In this document: positions 9,752-18,465 of the stretch, piece by piece
How positions within the stretch are numbered: position 1 is the first letter of the stretch
Layout of the letters: every line of letters begins with the position of its first letter
From: Pseudochrobactrum asaccharolyticum
Lineage (GTDB): Bacteria; Pseudomonadota; Alphaproteobacteria; Rhizobiales; Rhizobiaceae
Length of the DNA stretch: 64,000 bases
Assembly: GCF_003314995.1 (NCBI RefSeq)
Contig: NZ_QNRH01000001.1
Coordinates: 372,001-436,000, forward strand
Direction of reading: 5' to 3'
Notes under the pieces: generated by a model
The model's database searches: none
What the model saw: the letters and a program-made list of their open reading frames with translations, nothing else
What the model was told of the DNA's origin: nothing
Position numbers and translations under genes: made by a program

Positions 9752-9803
9752 AGAGCATTTGCGAGCCAAAAGTGCGAAGCGGTTTTGGCAATGGATAATG
9801 CGG
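9752..9803. repeat. Dispersed REP-like repeat copy
   Basis: This segment reads AGAGCATTTGCGAGC, then AAAAGTGCGAAGCGG, then TTTTGGC and GGATAATGCGG. It has the same plan as the copies at 59712 and 59773 (AGAGCATTTCCAGC, AAAAGTGCGTAGCGG, TTTTGCG, GATAATGCG). Confidence 0.75.
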
Positions 9804-9813
9804 TAAAATAAAT

Positions 9814-9861
9814 AGTTACAGCGGCTCCAACGATTCAGTCTTAACTGGAGCCGCTGTAACT
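9814..9861. repeat. 16-bp perfect inverted repeat
   Basis: AGTTACAGCGGCTCCA at 9814-9829 is the exact reverse complement of 9846-9861, with a 16-nt spacer. It immediately follows the REP-like repeat and may be the other half of one composite element. Without a T-tract it is unlikely to be a simple terminator. Nothing else is seen between pepN and the DMT gene. Confidence 0.7.
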
Positions 9862-10051
9862 CAAGGAAACGGTTTGAAGTTTCGGATTTGGGCTTCTGAA
9901 CAGAATGTCTGTTTTACGCTTCATTCATTGCAAAAATTGCTGACAATCCCTGTAAATAATGCTGGCAAACTAACCTTTGTCAGCTATGCTGTGAGCATTA
10001 AGAGAGGGAGTCTGCCGCGTGAAATTCAGCGGCAGTTAAGGAATTTTCACT

Positions 10052-11020
10052 GTGAATGCCCCAGAGCGCCATCTGCCGCTGGCAGATTCTATCGCCGCTA
10101 CCGGAGAAACTGTGCCTGAAACACGGCCATTGCTTGGTATTGCCTGCAAAGTAACCTCCGTTTTTGTTTTTGTGCTGATGTCGACATTGCTGAAATCAGC
10201 AGAGGGCATACCTGCGGGGGAGCTTGTATTCTTCCGCTCATTCTTCGCAATTTTTCCGGTTGTCATCTATTTGGCCTATACGCATCAGTTGCAGGGCGTC
10301 ATGGTGACCTCGGATATCTTCGGCCATATCTGGCGCGGTCTCGTTGGGGTAATGTCGATGCTGAGCGGTTTTTACGCTCTGACATTGCTGCCATTGCCGG
10401 AGAGCATTGCCATCAATTACGCATCGCCGCTGATGATTGTAGTGCTGAGCGCGATTTTCCTGAAAGAGCAGGTACGCTTGTATCGCTGGTCTGCTGTTCT
10501 GATCGGCTTTGCTGGTGTGCTGATTATCGTTTGGCCGCGTTTGAGCATGTTCTCAAGCGGAGGGATGAGTCAGGCGGAAGGGATCGGAGCGATTTTTGCT
10601 TTGATCGGCGCTTTGTCGTCAGCCGTTGCGATGATGCTGGTGCGCAAACTGGTCAAGCATGAGCGCACCGCAACCATTGTGATCTATTTCTCGCTGACTT
10701 CGACAGTGATTGCGCTGTTCACCATGCCGTTTGGCTGGGTTGTGCCGCAGATGTGGCAGCTGGGACTGCTGATCGGTGCCGGTTTTGCGGGCGGGATTGC
10801 GCAAATCTTTCTCACAGAATGCTACCGCCATGCCGAAATGTCGACCATTGCACCGTTTGAATATACATCCATGCTACTGGGATTAGGCATCGGCTATGTG
10901 GTCTTTGGCGATGTACCGACCGCTCAAATGCTGATCGGCAGTTCGATTGTGATTGGTGCGGGTATCTTCATCATTTTCCGCGAGCATAAATTATCCGGCA
11001 GAAAACTGAGAAAGAGCTGA
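10052..11020 (+). CDS. DMT-superfamily (EamA) inner-membrane transporter
   Basis: This 322-residue protein has about ten hydrophobic helices in two homologous halves, the pattern of EamA drug/metabolite exporters. Typical segments are FFRSFFAIFPVVIYL near the N-terminus, INYASPLMIVVLSAIFLKEQ in the first half, and STIAPFEYTSMLLGLGIGYVVFGDVPT in the second half. It should export a small metabolite or act as a permease; the substrate cannot be told from sequence. It starts at GTG 10052, with AAGGA nine bases upstream. It converges with the following MFS gene, seven bases between the stops. Confidence 0.88.
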   Translation: MNAPERHLPLADSIAATGETVPETRPLLGIACKVTSVFVFVLMSTLLKSAEGIPAGELVFFRSFFAIFPVVIYLAYTHQLQGVMVTSDIFGHIWRGLVGVMSMLSGFYALTLLPLPESIAINYASPLMIVVLSAIFLKEQVRLYRWSAVLIGFAGVLIIVWPRLSMFSSGGMSQAEGIGAIFALIGALSSAVAMMLVRKLVKHERTATIVIYFSLTSTVIALFTMPFGWVVPQMWQLGLLIGAGFAGGIAQIFLTECYRHAEMSTIAPFEYTSMLLGLGIGYVVFGDVPTAQMLIGSSIVIGAGIFIIFREHKLSGRKLRKS

Positions 11021-11027
11021 GTATTTC

Positions 11028-12293
11028 TCAGTTCTTCTCATTCTCATCTTTTTCCGGCACATCGCTGCGCGGATCCATCTGATAGCTTTCCGGCGTGTTG
11101 ATGTTTTTGGTGGCCTGATATTTGAACTCAGTCTTCTGATCACTGATCGCCGGACGCTCCCGCAAGGTTATGCGCCAGAGTGCGTGCAGGCCATAGGCAG
11201 CAAAGCAGATGCTCAGTGTCACCGGCATACCGGTTTTGCCTAAACTCTCCATCATGCGGGCTGCGATCTGCGGTCCGATCATATTGCCGATACCATAGAC
11301 AATCAGTAGGCCGCCGGAGATTTTCACAAACTCATTGGCTTCCGCATAGTCATTGGCATGCGCGACATTGAGGCTGTAGATCGGAAACAGCACGCCTCCC
11401 ATCAGGAAGATAACCGCATACCCGCTGATGCCGTCTGCGGGAGAAACAAAAGTCAGCATAATTGCCAGTAGAACGCCGACACTGCCGCAGAAGACCATGA
11501 CATAACGGCGATCGGCAAAATCGGAGAACCGCCCCAGCGGATATTGGAAAATTGCCCCGCCAATCACAGCTGTGACCAGCATGGTTGCGATGCTCAGATT
11601 ATCCAGTCCGTTTTTCTGGCCATAGATCGGTGCGAGAATATTCCACGAACCGGCAATAATACCGGATATCAACGAGCCGATGACAGCCGCCGGAGAGCGC
11701 TTATACAGACCGCGAATATCCAGCGACACTTGTGTCAGCGGTTTCGGTGATTCCGCACGCGATAAGGCTGTAGGGATAAGCGCAAAGCTGTAAATCAGCG
11801 TACAGATGATAAACAGGGTCTGCGTTGAGGGATCACCGAAAGGCAGAATATACTGACCGGACATTGTGCCGATCATTGTGGTGATCATATAGACCGAGAA
11901 GATCATACCGCGGCTGTCATTGTTGACGCGCTCATTCAGCCAGCTCTCCACCACCATATAACCTCCGGCGAGCGAAAAGCCTGCCAAGGCACGGAAAGCC
12001 ATCCATGCAATCGGGTCGATGATCAGCGAGTGCAGCAGTAGAGACATGCCGAGAATAGTCAGCAGCACGGTAAAGACGCGCACATGGCCGACATTGCGCA
12101 CGAAGATCGGTACAATCAGACAACCAACCGTGAAGGCAAGGGAATAGAAAGTCCCCATCCAGCCGATGGTAATCGTTGACCATCCTTCGAGGCCCGCACG
12201 GATTGGCAGCAACAGGCCTGCAAGGCCACCGGCCATCAGCATCAGAAGTGTACTGAAAAGAAGCGCTGTAATCGGCAACAACTGTGCAGGCAT
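11028..12293 (-). CDS. MFS transporter, 12 helices
   Basis: A 421-residue major-facilitator protein with twelve predicted helices. A motif-A-like loop, GRFSDFADRRYVMVF, lies between helices of the second half, and the C-terminal tail is hydrophilic (about the last 50 residues, rich in Lys, Asp and Glu). It resembles the YcaD-like group often annotated as an uncharacterised permease. The substrate is unknown. It follows the family-4 UDG gene in the same direction with a 163-bp gap, so it is probably transcribed separately. Confidence 0.88.
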   Translation of the reverse strand: MPAQLLPITALLFSTLLMLMAGGLAGLLLPIRAGLEGWSTITIGWMGTFYSLAFTVGCLIVPIFVRNVGHVRVFTVLLTILGMSLLLHSLIIDPIAWMAFRALAGFSLAGGYMVVESWLNERVNNDSRGMIFSVYMITTMIGTMSGQYILPFGDPSTQTLFIICTLIYSFALIPTALSRAESPKPLTQVSLDIRGLYKRSPAAVIGSLISGIIAGSWNILAPIYGQKNGLDNLSIATMLVTAVIGGAIFQYPLGRFSDFADRRYVMVFCGSVGVLLAIMLTFVSPADGISGYAVIFLMGGVLFPIYSLNVAHANDYAEANEFVKISGGLLIVYGIGNMIGPQIAARMMESLGKTGMPVTLSICFAAYGLHALWRITLRERPAISDQKTEFKYQATKNINTPESYQMDPRSDVPEKDENEKN

Positions 12294-12456
12294 GACTTTA
12301 TCCGGACTTTAATCTTCGACGGCAGAGAGCCGTAAAAGAGAACACATTCAGCAGGACTGTATTGTGAAATCAATGCAGGGATATTGGCATTTCCGAGCCG
12401 CGAAGAATTCTCTCTTCACGGATATTTATGTCGTATTTTACGTACTAACCCAAGGA

Positions 12457-13359
12457 TCAGGCTTCATTGCCTTCCAGACGCATTTTGACCATCAGCCAAT
12501 CCTCCCATGCAAAACGCTTTTGCGCCGGTGTGCGCAACAGGTAATCCGGATGCAGGCTTGGCATAATTGCGACGGTCTGTGCACCGGCAGTTGTCAGACT
12601 ATGCCAGTTGCCGCGCAATTTATAGATCGGCTCGCGGGAGCCTGTCAGCGCCTTTGCCGCAGGGTCGCCGAGCGCAACAATTACTTTTGGCGCAACCAGC
12701 TCAATCTGGCGGTCAAGAAACGGACGGCAGAGGTCGAGTTCCAGCGGCGTTGCAGGGCGGTTGCCCGGCGGACGCCATGGCAAAGTATTGGCCAGATAGA
12801 CTTGCTCGCGCTTCAGATTAATGGCGGCGAGAATACGCTCCAGCATATGACCGGCAGGACCTGAGAAGGGAATGCCTTCAAGATCATCGTCACGTCCTGG
12901 TGTGTCACCGATCACCATCAGGTCGGCATTCGCAGAACCATCAGCAAAGCAGATGTTCTTGGCAGTAAACTTCAGGCGGCAGCCGTCAAAGCCTGCCATT
13001 GCCTGTTGCAGCATGTCGAGACTGTCTGCGCTACCGGCGAGTTTACGGGCTTCTTCCAGCAGGACTTCCGGTGCAATAGAGGCCTGTGCCGGAACAGGAG
13101 CTTGCTGTGCCCTTTGTTGCTGACTTGCCGGTGAGGCAGGGTTCTGCCGCGGTGCCTGTTGCGCATTGCCGGCTGATGCCGCTGCATTGTTGCGCATTGT
13201 ATTGTCAGGTTGTGCAGCACGTTTTGGCTGTGCCGCCGCAAGAGCTGCTGCTTCTGCAAAACGGTCAACCGGTTCGGCATTCAACGCAGAATCCACTCCG
13301 GATTCCGCGTAAAAGCGAATCAGATCTTCCCAATTGGCAGTGATTGCAGTGTCTGACAC
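12457..13359 (-). CDS. Family-4-type uracil-DNA glycosylase
   Basis: Removes uracil from DNA at the start of base-excision repair. The catalytic domain is the C-terminal two-thirds of 300 residues: motif 1 GDTPGRDDDLEGIPFSGPAG (family GEAPG.....G.PFVG..G), the NTLPWRPPGNRPATPLE segment, and motif 2 PSLHPDYLLRTPAQK. The first 100 residues include a Pro/Ala/Gln-rich linker. I see only three cysteines (in DGCRLKFTAKNIC and DLCRPF), so the classic four-Cys [4Fe-4S] set of family 4 is incomplete, as I recall for other rhizobial members. A second UDG of another family lies at 33947-34651. Confidence 0.85.
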   Translation of the reverse strand: MSDTAITANWEDLIRFYAESGVDSALNAEPVDRFAEAAALAAAQPKRAAQPDNTMRNNAAASAGNAQQAPRQNPASPASQQQRAQQAPVPAQASIAPEVLLEEARKLAGSADSLDMLQQAMAGFDGCRLKFTAKNICFADGSANADLMVIGDTPGRDDDLEGIPFSGPAGHMLERILAAINLKREQVYLANTLPWRPPGNRPATPLELDLCRPFLDRQIELVAPKVIVALGDPAAKALTGSREPIYKLRGNWHSLTTAGAQTVAIMPSLHPDYLLRTPAQKRFAWEDWLMVKMRLEGNEA

Positions 13360-13458
13360 ACGATTGTTCCGGTTTTAGGCATGTTTACTGCTCTGAGGTC
13401 GCAAATTGTCAGAGCTTTGGCAAGGGCTTTCGGACGGGGTTGTTCAAAAACCATTTAC

Positions 13459-13476
13459 ATTGACGTTTACGTCAAT
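13459..13476. promoter_or_regulatory. LiuR-like palindromic operator upstream of etfQO
   Basis: ATTGACGT, then TT, then ACGTCAAT form an 8-bp perfect inverted repeat with a two-base centre. It resembles MerR-family LiuR-type sites (T-T-A/G-ACGT..ACGT-C/T-AA) that control branched-chain amino acid and fatty acid degradation genes in proteobacteria. ETF-QO takes electrons from those pathways. The site lies 150 bp before the start codon. The regulator assignment is inferred. Confidence 0.5.
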
Positions 13477-13625
13477 ATTATAGTGATCTGTTAGTGAACA
13501 AACGTCATGATCTGCGGCGATTTTGGACAATAGGACGCATTTGAACTGTGTTACAACCCTGTATCAGGGTGAATAGATTACAATAACGGGAACCCGCTAT
13601 CACGCCCGATGCTATGGAGGTTTAC

Positions 13626-15290
13626 ATGAGCAACGAACACGAACTCCCCGAACGCGAGAGTATGGAGTTCGACGTTGTGGTCGTTGGCGCAGGCCCTGCC
13701 GGTCTTGCCGCAGCGATCCGGCTGAAACAAAATAATCCGGAACTCTCGGTTGTGGTTCTGGAAAAGGGCGGGGAAGTTGGTGCGCATATTCTTTCCGGCG
13801 CTGTGGTTGATCCTGTCGGGATCGACAAGCTGCTGCCGGATTGGCGCGAAGAGAGCGACCATCCGTTTAAAACGCCGGTGACAGACGATCAGTTTCTGCT
13901 GCTCGGGCCTGCAGGCTCTGTCCGGCTGCCGAATTTCGCTATGCCGAAGCTGATGAACAATCACGGCAATTACATTGTATCTTTGGGCAATGTCGCGCGC
14001 TGGTTGGGCACACATGCTGAAAATCTCGGCGTGGAAATTTATCCGGGCTTCGCTGCCGCTGAAGTACTTTATAATGAGGCCGGTGCGGTTATCGGTGTTG
14101 CCACCGGTGATATGGGCGTTGAGCGCAATGGTGAACCTGGGCCGAATTATACACGCGGTATGGAACTGCTGGGTAAATATGTGCTGTTTGCTGAAGGTGC
14201 GCGCGGCTCGCTCTCCAAAGAAGTCATTGCTAAATACAAGCTGGATGAAGGCCGAGAACCGGCTAAATTCGGTATCGGTCTGAAAGAATTGTGGCAGGTT
14301 GATCCGTCAAAGAGCAAGCCGGGTCTGGTGCAGCATTCCTTCGGTTGGCCGCTGGATATGAAAACCGGTGGCGGTTCATTCCTCTATCATCTGGAAGATA
14401 ATCTGGTTGCAGTCGGTTTTGTGGTGCATCTCAACTACAAAAATCCGTATCTGTCGCCGTTTGAAGAGTTCCAGCGCTATAAAACGCATCCGTCGATCCG
14501 TCCGACCTTTGAAGGTGCCAAGCGCATTTCCTATGGTGCGCGTGCGATCACCGAAGGCGGCTGGCAGTCTGTGCCAAAACTGACCTTCCCGGGCGGTGCG
14601 CTGATCGGCTGTGCGGCTGGTTTCGTCAACGTGCCACGCATCAAAGGCTCGCATAATGCGGTGCTGTCGGGCATTCTTGCCGCAGACAAAGTGGCGGAGG
14701 CTATTGCTGCCGGCCGTGCGAATGATGAAGTGGTTGGCATCGAAAATGAATGGCGCGACAGTGCAATCGGCAAAGACCTGAAGCGCGTTCGCAATGTTAA
14801 ACCGCTCTGGTCAAAATTCGGCACAATCCTTGGCGTAACGCTGGGTGGTCTGGATATGTGGACAAATCAGCTGTTCGGCTTCTCGTTCTTCGGTACTTTG
14901 AAGCATGGCAAAACTGATGCGGCATCGTTGGAACCGGCAGCCAAACACAAGCCGATTAATTATCCGAAACCGGATGGCGTGATTACTTTCGATCGTTTGT
15001 CATCGGTGTTTTTGTCGAGCACCAATCATGAAGAAGATCAGCCGGTGCATTTGCAGGTGAAAAATCTGGAACTGCAGCTGAAGTCCGAGCATGATGTGTT
15101 TGCAGGGCCTTCGACACGCTATTGCCCTGCGGGTGTTTATGAATGGGTTGAGAAAGACGGTAAGGAAACTTACGTCATCAATGCGCAGAACTGCGTGCAT
15201 TGCAAAACCTGTGACATCAAAGACCCGAACCAGAATATCAACTGGGTTACGCCACAAGGCGGCGAAGGACCGGTTTATGCAAACATGTAA
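13626..15290 (+). CDS. etfQO: Electron-transfer flavoprotein:ubiquinone oxidoreductase
   Basis: A membrane-associated FAD and [4Fe-4S] enzyme that passes electrons from reduced ETF (fatty-acid and amino-acid dehydrogenases) to ubiquinone. The 554-residue length fits the family. The FAD-binding GAGPAGLAAAIRL is near the N-terminus. The [4Fe-4S] cysteines are at the C-terminus (CPAGVYEW, then NCVHCKTCDIKDPNQNINWV). The start is ATG 13626, with GGAGG five bases upstream; an in-frame ATG at 13614 overlaps that ribosome site and is rejected. The last 30 bases, encoding GEGPVYANM and stop, occur again twice downstream in an 82-bp tandem repeat. Confidence 0.95.
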   Translation: MSNEHELPERESMEFDVVVVGAGPAGLAAAIRLKQNNPELSVVVLEKGGEVGAHILSGAVVDPVGIDKLLPDWREESDHPFKTPVTDDQFLLLGPAGSVRLPNFAMPKLMNNHGNYIVSLGNVARWLGTHAENLGVEIYPGFAAAEVLYNEAGAVIGVATGDMGVERNGEPGPNYTRGMELLGKYVLFAEGARGSLSKEVIAKYKLDEGREPAKFGIGLKELWQVDPSKSKPGLVQHSFGWPLDMKTGGGSFLYHLEDNLVAVGFVVHLNYKNPYLSPFEEFQRYKTHPSIRPTFEGAKRISYGARAITEGGWQSVPKLTFPGGALIGCAAGFVNVPRIKGSHNAVLSGILAADKVAEAIAAGRANDEVVGIENEWRDSAIGKDLKRVRNVKPLWSKFGTILGVTLGGLDMWTNQLFGFSFFGTLKHGKTDAASLEPAAKHKPINYPKPDGVITFDRLSSVFLSSTNHEEDQPVHLQVKNLELQLKSEHDVFAGPSTRYCPAGVYEWVEKDGKETYVINAQNCVHCKTCDIKDPNQNINWVTPQGGEGPVYANM

Positions 15291-15454
15291 ATGTTTGTGA
15301 TAATAAACCGTGTCCGTCTCGACCGCCGTCAACAAAGATGTCGGCGAAGGACCGGTTTATGCAAACATGTAAATGTTTGCGATAATAAACCATGTCCGTC
15401 TCGACCGCCGTCCACAAAGATGTCGGTGAGGGGCCGGTTTACGCCAATATGTAA
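15261..15454 (+). repeat. 82-bp tandem repeat containing the etfQO 3' end (2.4 copies)
   Basis: Units start at 15261, 15343 and 15425. Units one and two are almost identical over 82 bp. The third is only the first 30 bp. Every unit opens with codons for G-E-G-P-V-Y-A-N-M-stop. The third differs from the first only at third codon positions (GGC/GGT, GAA/GAG, GGA/GGG, TAT/TAC, GCA/GCC, AAC/AAT). Confidence 0.9.
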
Positions 15455-15460
15455 AATGCA

Positions 15461-15491
15461 AAAAAACGGCGCCTTTTAAGGCGCCGTTTTT
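15461..15491. terminator. Bidirectional rho-independent terminator
   Basis: AAAAACGGCGCC, a short TTTTAA loop, then GGCGCCGTTTTT. The stem is strong and has A and T tracts on both sides. It serves etfQO from the left and the convergent phosphatase-fold gene from the right. Confidence 0.9.
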
Positions 15492-15494
15492 GTA

Positions 15495-16535
15495 TCAAAT
15501 GCGTACAGCCGCCGGATTAGGTTGCGGATTATCCTCCGCAGGCTCGGAAGCCGGTGCCGGAACTGAAAATTCCAGCAGCAGTGGCAGATGATCTGAACCG
15601 GCAGGCTCACCGGCGCGCAGACTGCGTGCCTTCACCGTATTGTTGATCAGAACCTGATCAATCGGCAGGCCGATCCACGGGCGCAGCATTTCCGGCAGGC
15701 GGTTGGTCAGCCATGTCGGGCCGGAACCAGCAACACGCTTGGTGTCGGTGAGCATTTCATATTTGCGCAGGTTGTAGCTCCATGGCGTGGCATTGAAATC
15801 ACCGGCAATAATTACCGGAATGCCATGTGCATTGGCCATAGGCTCCAATGCAGGGCGCAGCATTTCAAATTGCTGAACCTGCGGAAACGGCCATGGCCAT
15901 GACTGATGTACGGATGAGACCAGCACATTGGTGCCGCCAAGATTGATCAGAGCGGTTGCCAGTACACCGTCGCCGGTACAAACCGGTGAGCCGAACTCTG
16001 CAAATGCACGGCGCGAGAGAATGCCGACACCCCAGCGGTTTGGCAGTGTGCCGCACTGATGACGATAAGGATAGCTGCCCTCCAGTATTTTAAGCCACGG
16101 CTGCCATTGCTCGGAGCCTTCCTGATAGGTGATAATATCCGGTGCATTACGGGCAATAGCTTGCAGCACTTCTTTCGGGTCAGCGTGGTTTTGCAGCAAA
16201 TTAATCTGCATCAGCCGGTAGGTCACAGTCTCATTCGCGTCTGCTGTCTTTTGCGAAGAGCTGTTCCAGTTCACCGTTGTTGAGAAGGCGCTGATACCAA
16301 GCAATGCAACCATTGCTGCCTCGCGGCGCAGGCTGGTGAACAGCAGGAAAATGCCGCCAATTGCCATTATCGCTGCCAGATGGGCACGGAAATGCGCGAA
16401 ACTGTCTAAAGCGGGATGCAAACGGCCAAAGAAGCCCAGCACCAGTGGTACGGACAGCAATACTAATATGATCAGCAATGCAAAGAGCAGGCGGGACGGT
16501 TTTTTTACAGCAGGAACTAGCTTTTCAACGGACAT
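15495..16535 (-). CDS. Membrane-anchored endonuclease/exonuclease/phosphatase-fold protein
   Basis: A 346-residue protein with three hydrophobic helices in the first 90 residues, followed by an EEP-fold catalytic domain. Motifs seen are DIITYQEGS (metal-binding Glu), VIIAGDFNATPWS (the D-x-N motif) and GSDHLPLLLEF (the SDH motif). The domain should therefore lie on one face of the inner membrane and hydrolyse a phosphodiester or phosphomonoester; the substrate is unknown. The longer frame begins at GTG 16544; ATG 16535 is chosen as the first ATG, though neither has a clear ribosome site. It shares a terminator with etfQO. Confidence 0.85.
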   Translation of the reverse strand: MSVEKLVPAVKKPSRLLFALLIILVLLSVPLVLGFFGRLHPALDSFAHFRAHLAAIMAIGGIFLLFTSLRREAAMVALLGISAFSTTVNWNSSSQKTADANETVTYRLMQINLLQNHADPKEVLQAIARNAPDIITYQEGSEQWQPWLKILEGSYPYRHQCGTLPNRWGVGILSRRAFAEFGSPVCTGDGVLATALINLGGTNVLVSSVHQSWPWPFPQVQQFEMLRPALEPMANAHGIPVIIAGDFNATPWSYNLRKYEMLTDTKRVAGSGPTWLTNRLPEMLRPWIGLPIDQVLINNTVKARSLRAGEPAGSDHLPLLLEFSVPAPASEPAEDNPQPNPAAVRI

Positions 16536-16604
16536 AGAGACCACAGAGCAAGAGGAATAAAGAATGGCTACTGATGGCTGCGAAAAGCAGCTTAATCAAG
16601 GCCG

Positions 16605-16637
16605 GAGCATGTCGTGGCTCAATGGTTTCATTGAGCG
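16605..16637. repeat. Dispersed repeat, AGCATGTCGTG type, copy 1
   Basis: The segment reads GAGCATGTCGTGGCTC, AATGGTTTCATT, GAGCG. A close relative in the opposite orientation lies at 33351-33384 (GAGCATGTCGTGCTC, AAATGGCTTCATT, TAAGC). This is a second small intergenic repeat type in the window. Confidence 0.55.
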
Positions 16638-16714
16638 TTCGCGAAGATGCGATAATTAAAAGCGATAAGAGCGGACGCTATTGAATTTCATTAAACGCGA
16701 GCGCTCTAAACAAT

Positions 16715-16740
16715 AGCAGCGCCATTACAGCGCTGCTTTT
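16715..16740. terminator. Hairpin between two leftward genes, likely terminator of amn
   Basis: AGCAGCGC at 16715-16722 pairs with GCGCTGCT at 16730-16737 around a seven-base loop. The T run is clear on the plus strand; on the minus strand, downstream of amn, the tail is ATTGTTT. Confidence 0.6.
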
Positions 16741-16759
16741 ATCATATTCTGCAAAATGT

Positions 16760-18286
16760 TTACTGAAACGCGGTTTCGAAGAAGCTGCGAAGTTTACGTG
16801 AATGCAACCGGTCTTGCGGCATCGCGGCAATCTTTTCCATCGCACGGATACCAATCTGCAAGTGCTGGGCAACCTGCTTCTTGTAGAAGTCCGTTGCCAT
16901 GCCCGGCAATTTCAGCTCACCATGCAAAGGTTTGTCGGACACACAAAGCAAAGTGCCGTATGGCACGCGGAAGCGGAAGCCATTGGCCGCAATGGTTGCG
17001 GATTCCATATCCAGTGCCACAGCACGGGACTGGGAAAGCCGCTGCACAGGGCCGCGCTGATCGCGCAATTCCCAGTTACGGTTGTCAATCGTGGCAACGG
17101 TACCGGTACGCATGATGCGTTTCAGCTCATAGCCTTCAAGGCCGGTGACTTCTTCCACCGCATCTTCAAGCGCTACCTGAATTTCTGCCAGTGCAGGAAT
17201 TGGCACCCAGATCGGCAGATCATCATCGAGAACGTGATCTTCGCGCACATAGGCATGGGCGAGTACATAATCGCCAAGTTGCTGGCTATTGCGCAGACCC
17301 GCACAGTGACCAAGCATCAGCCATGCATGCGGGCGCAGCACTGCAATATGGTCGGTAATGGTTTTGGCATTGGAAGGGCCGACACCAATATTAACCATGG
17401 TAATGCCGGAGCCATCCGGTTTCACCAGATGATAGGCAGGCATTTGCGGCAGACGCGCAGGCTCAGCCCCTTGCGACGGCGCATTATTACCGGCAAATGT
17501 CACCAGATTACCGGGCTCAACGAATTTGGTGAAACCACCACCGCCTTCCGCCATCAACTTGCGGGCATAGGCGCAGAACTCATCCATATAGAACTGGTAG
17601 TTCGTGAAAAGCACATAATTCTGGAAATGCGACGGGCTGGTTGCAGTATAATGCGACAGGCGCTGTAGCGAATAATCCACGCGCTGACCGGTAAAAGGTG
17701 CCAGCGGCATCACTTCCAGTGTCTGAAACTCGGTGTCACCATTGGCAATGCTGTCATCTGTATTGCCGAGATCAGGCACGTCAAACATATCCCGCAACGG
17801 ATGCTGGAATGCATCAGAGACGGACGCTTCCACATAGGTGCCTTCAAGGAAAGCAAAATGCAGAGGAATTGGCGTTGAGGATTCCTGAACAGTAACCGGC
17901 ACGCCATGATTTTTAATCAGCAGGCGGATCTGTTCCAGCAGATAGCTGTCGAAGAGATCAGGGCGGGTTAATGTGGTTGCATATTCACCCGGCAGGCTGA
18001 CATGGCCATAGGCGAGGCGGGTATCCACATGGGCAAAGCTGGCCGTGGAAAAGCGCAGTTCCGGATAAAAAGCGCGGAAACGCTGCGGCGGGACTTCCCC
18101 TTTGGCGACCTTGTGAAAGGCATCACGCAGGAACGCAGTGTTGCGGTCATAGAGAGCACGCAATGCGTCAACTGCAGCGCGGGCATCTGTAAAAGCTTGG
18201 GGAGCAACTGGCTCCGGTGTGGCTAGGCCTGCAGAAATGACATCTGCGACAGACTTGCCGGTGAAAGTGTCGATTCTTTTGCTCAT
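16760..18286 (-). CDS. amn: AMP nucleosidase
   Basis: Cleaves AMP to adenine and ribose 5-phosphate, adjusting adenylate pools in the cytoplasm. The 508 residues compare with 484 in E. coli Amn. An N-terminal AMP-nucleosidase-specific domain (about 1-200) precedes a purine-nucleoside-phosphorylase-fold domain. The latter shows NIGVGPSNAKTITDHIAVLRP, WLMLGHCAGLRNSQQLGDYV and ALDMESATIAANGFRFRVPYG, with the Met-Glu of the substrate pocket. The start is ATG 18286; the ribosome site is weak. It stands alone, with repeat-like hairpins upstream. Confidence 0.93.
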   Translation of the reverse strand: MSKRIDTFTGKSVADVISAGLATPEPVAPQAFTDARAAVDALRALYDRNTAFLRDAFHKVAKGEVPPQRFRAFYPELRFSTASFAHVDTRLAYGHVSLPGEYATTLTRPDLFDSYLLEQIRLLIKNHGVPVTVQESSTPIPLHFAFLEGTYVEASVSDAFQHPLRDMFDVPDLGNTDDSIANGDTEFQTLEVMPLAPFTGQRVDYSLQRLSHYTATSPSHFQNYVLFTNYQFYMDEFCAYARKLMAEGGGGFTKFVEPGNLVTFAGNNAPSQGAEPARLPQMPAYHLVKPDGSGITMVNIGVGPSNAKTITDHIAVLRPHAWLMLGHCAGLRNSQQLGDYVLAHAYVREDHVLDDDLPIWVPIPALAEIQVALEDAVEEVTGLEGYELKRIMRTGTVATIDNRNWELRDQRGPVQRLSQSRAVALDMESATIAANGFRFRVPYGTLLCVSDKPLHGELKLPGMATDFYKKQVAQHLQIGIRAMEKIAAMPQDRLHSRKLRSFFETAFQ

Positions 18287-18356
18287 AACTTACTATAAGC
18301 CGGAATTCTTACAGTTTATATGGCAAGATTGCGCTTCGGATTGTGGTTGGACGGGC

Positions 18357-18460
18357 TAGAGCGCTATGTGCCATACTTGGCACACAAAGGTCGCTCTAAA
18401 ACTTTAAAATGAGAGCATAATGTTACCTTAAACTGTTCCAAGTTTAAGGAATTATGCTCT
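18357..18460. repeat. Two adjacent hairpin-forming intergenic elements
   Basis: The first has TAGAGCG/CGCTCTA outer arms (18357-18363, 18392-18398) and TGTGCCA/TGGCACA inner arms (18367-18373, 18378-18384). The second has AGAGCATAAT/ATTATGCTCT outer arms (18412-18421, 18451-18460) and CCTTAAACT/AGTTTAAGG inner arms (18426-18434, 18441-18449). They lie between amn and the small membrane ORFs, and their TAGAGC edges resemble other repeats here. Confidence 0.6.
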
Positions 18461-18465
18461 AGCGT

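Noticed and set aside
11012-11050. Terminator between the convergent DMT and MFS genes
   Set aside because: A short CTGAG/CTCAG stem exists but lacks a T run; too weak to list.
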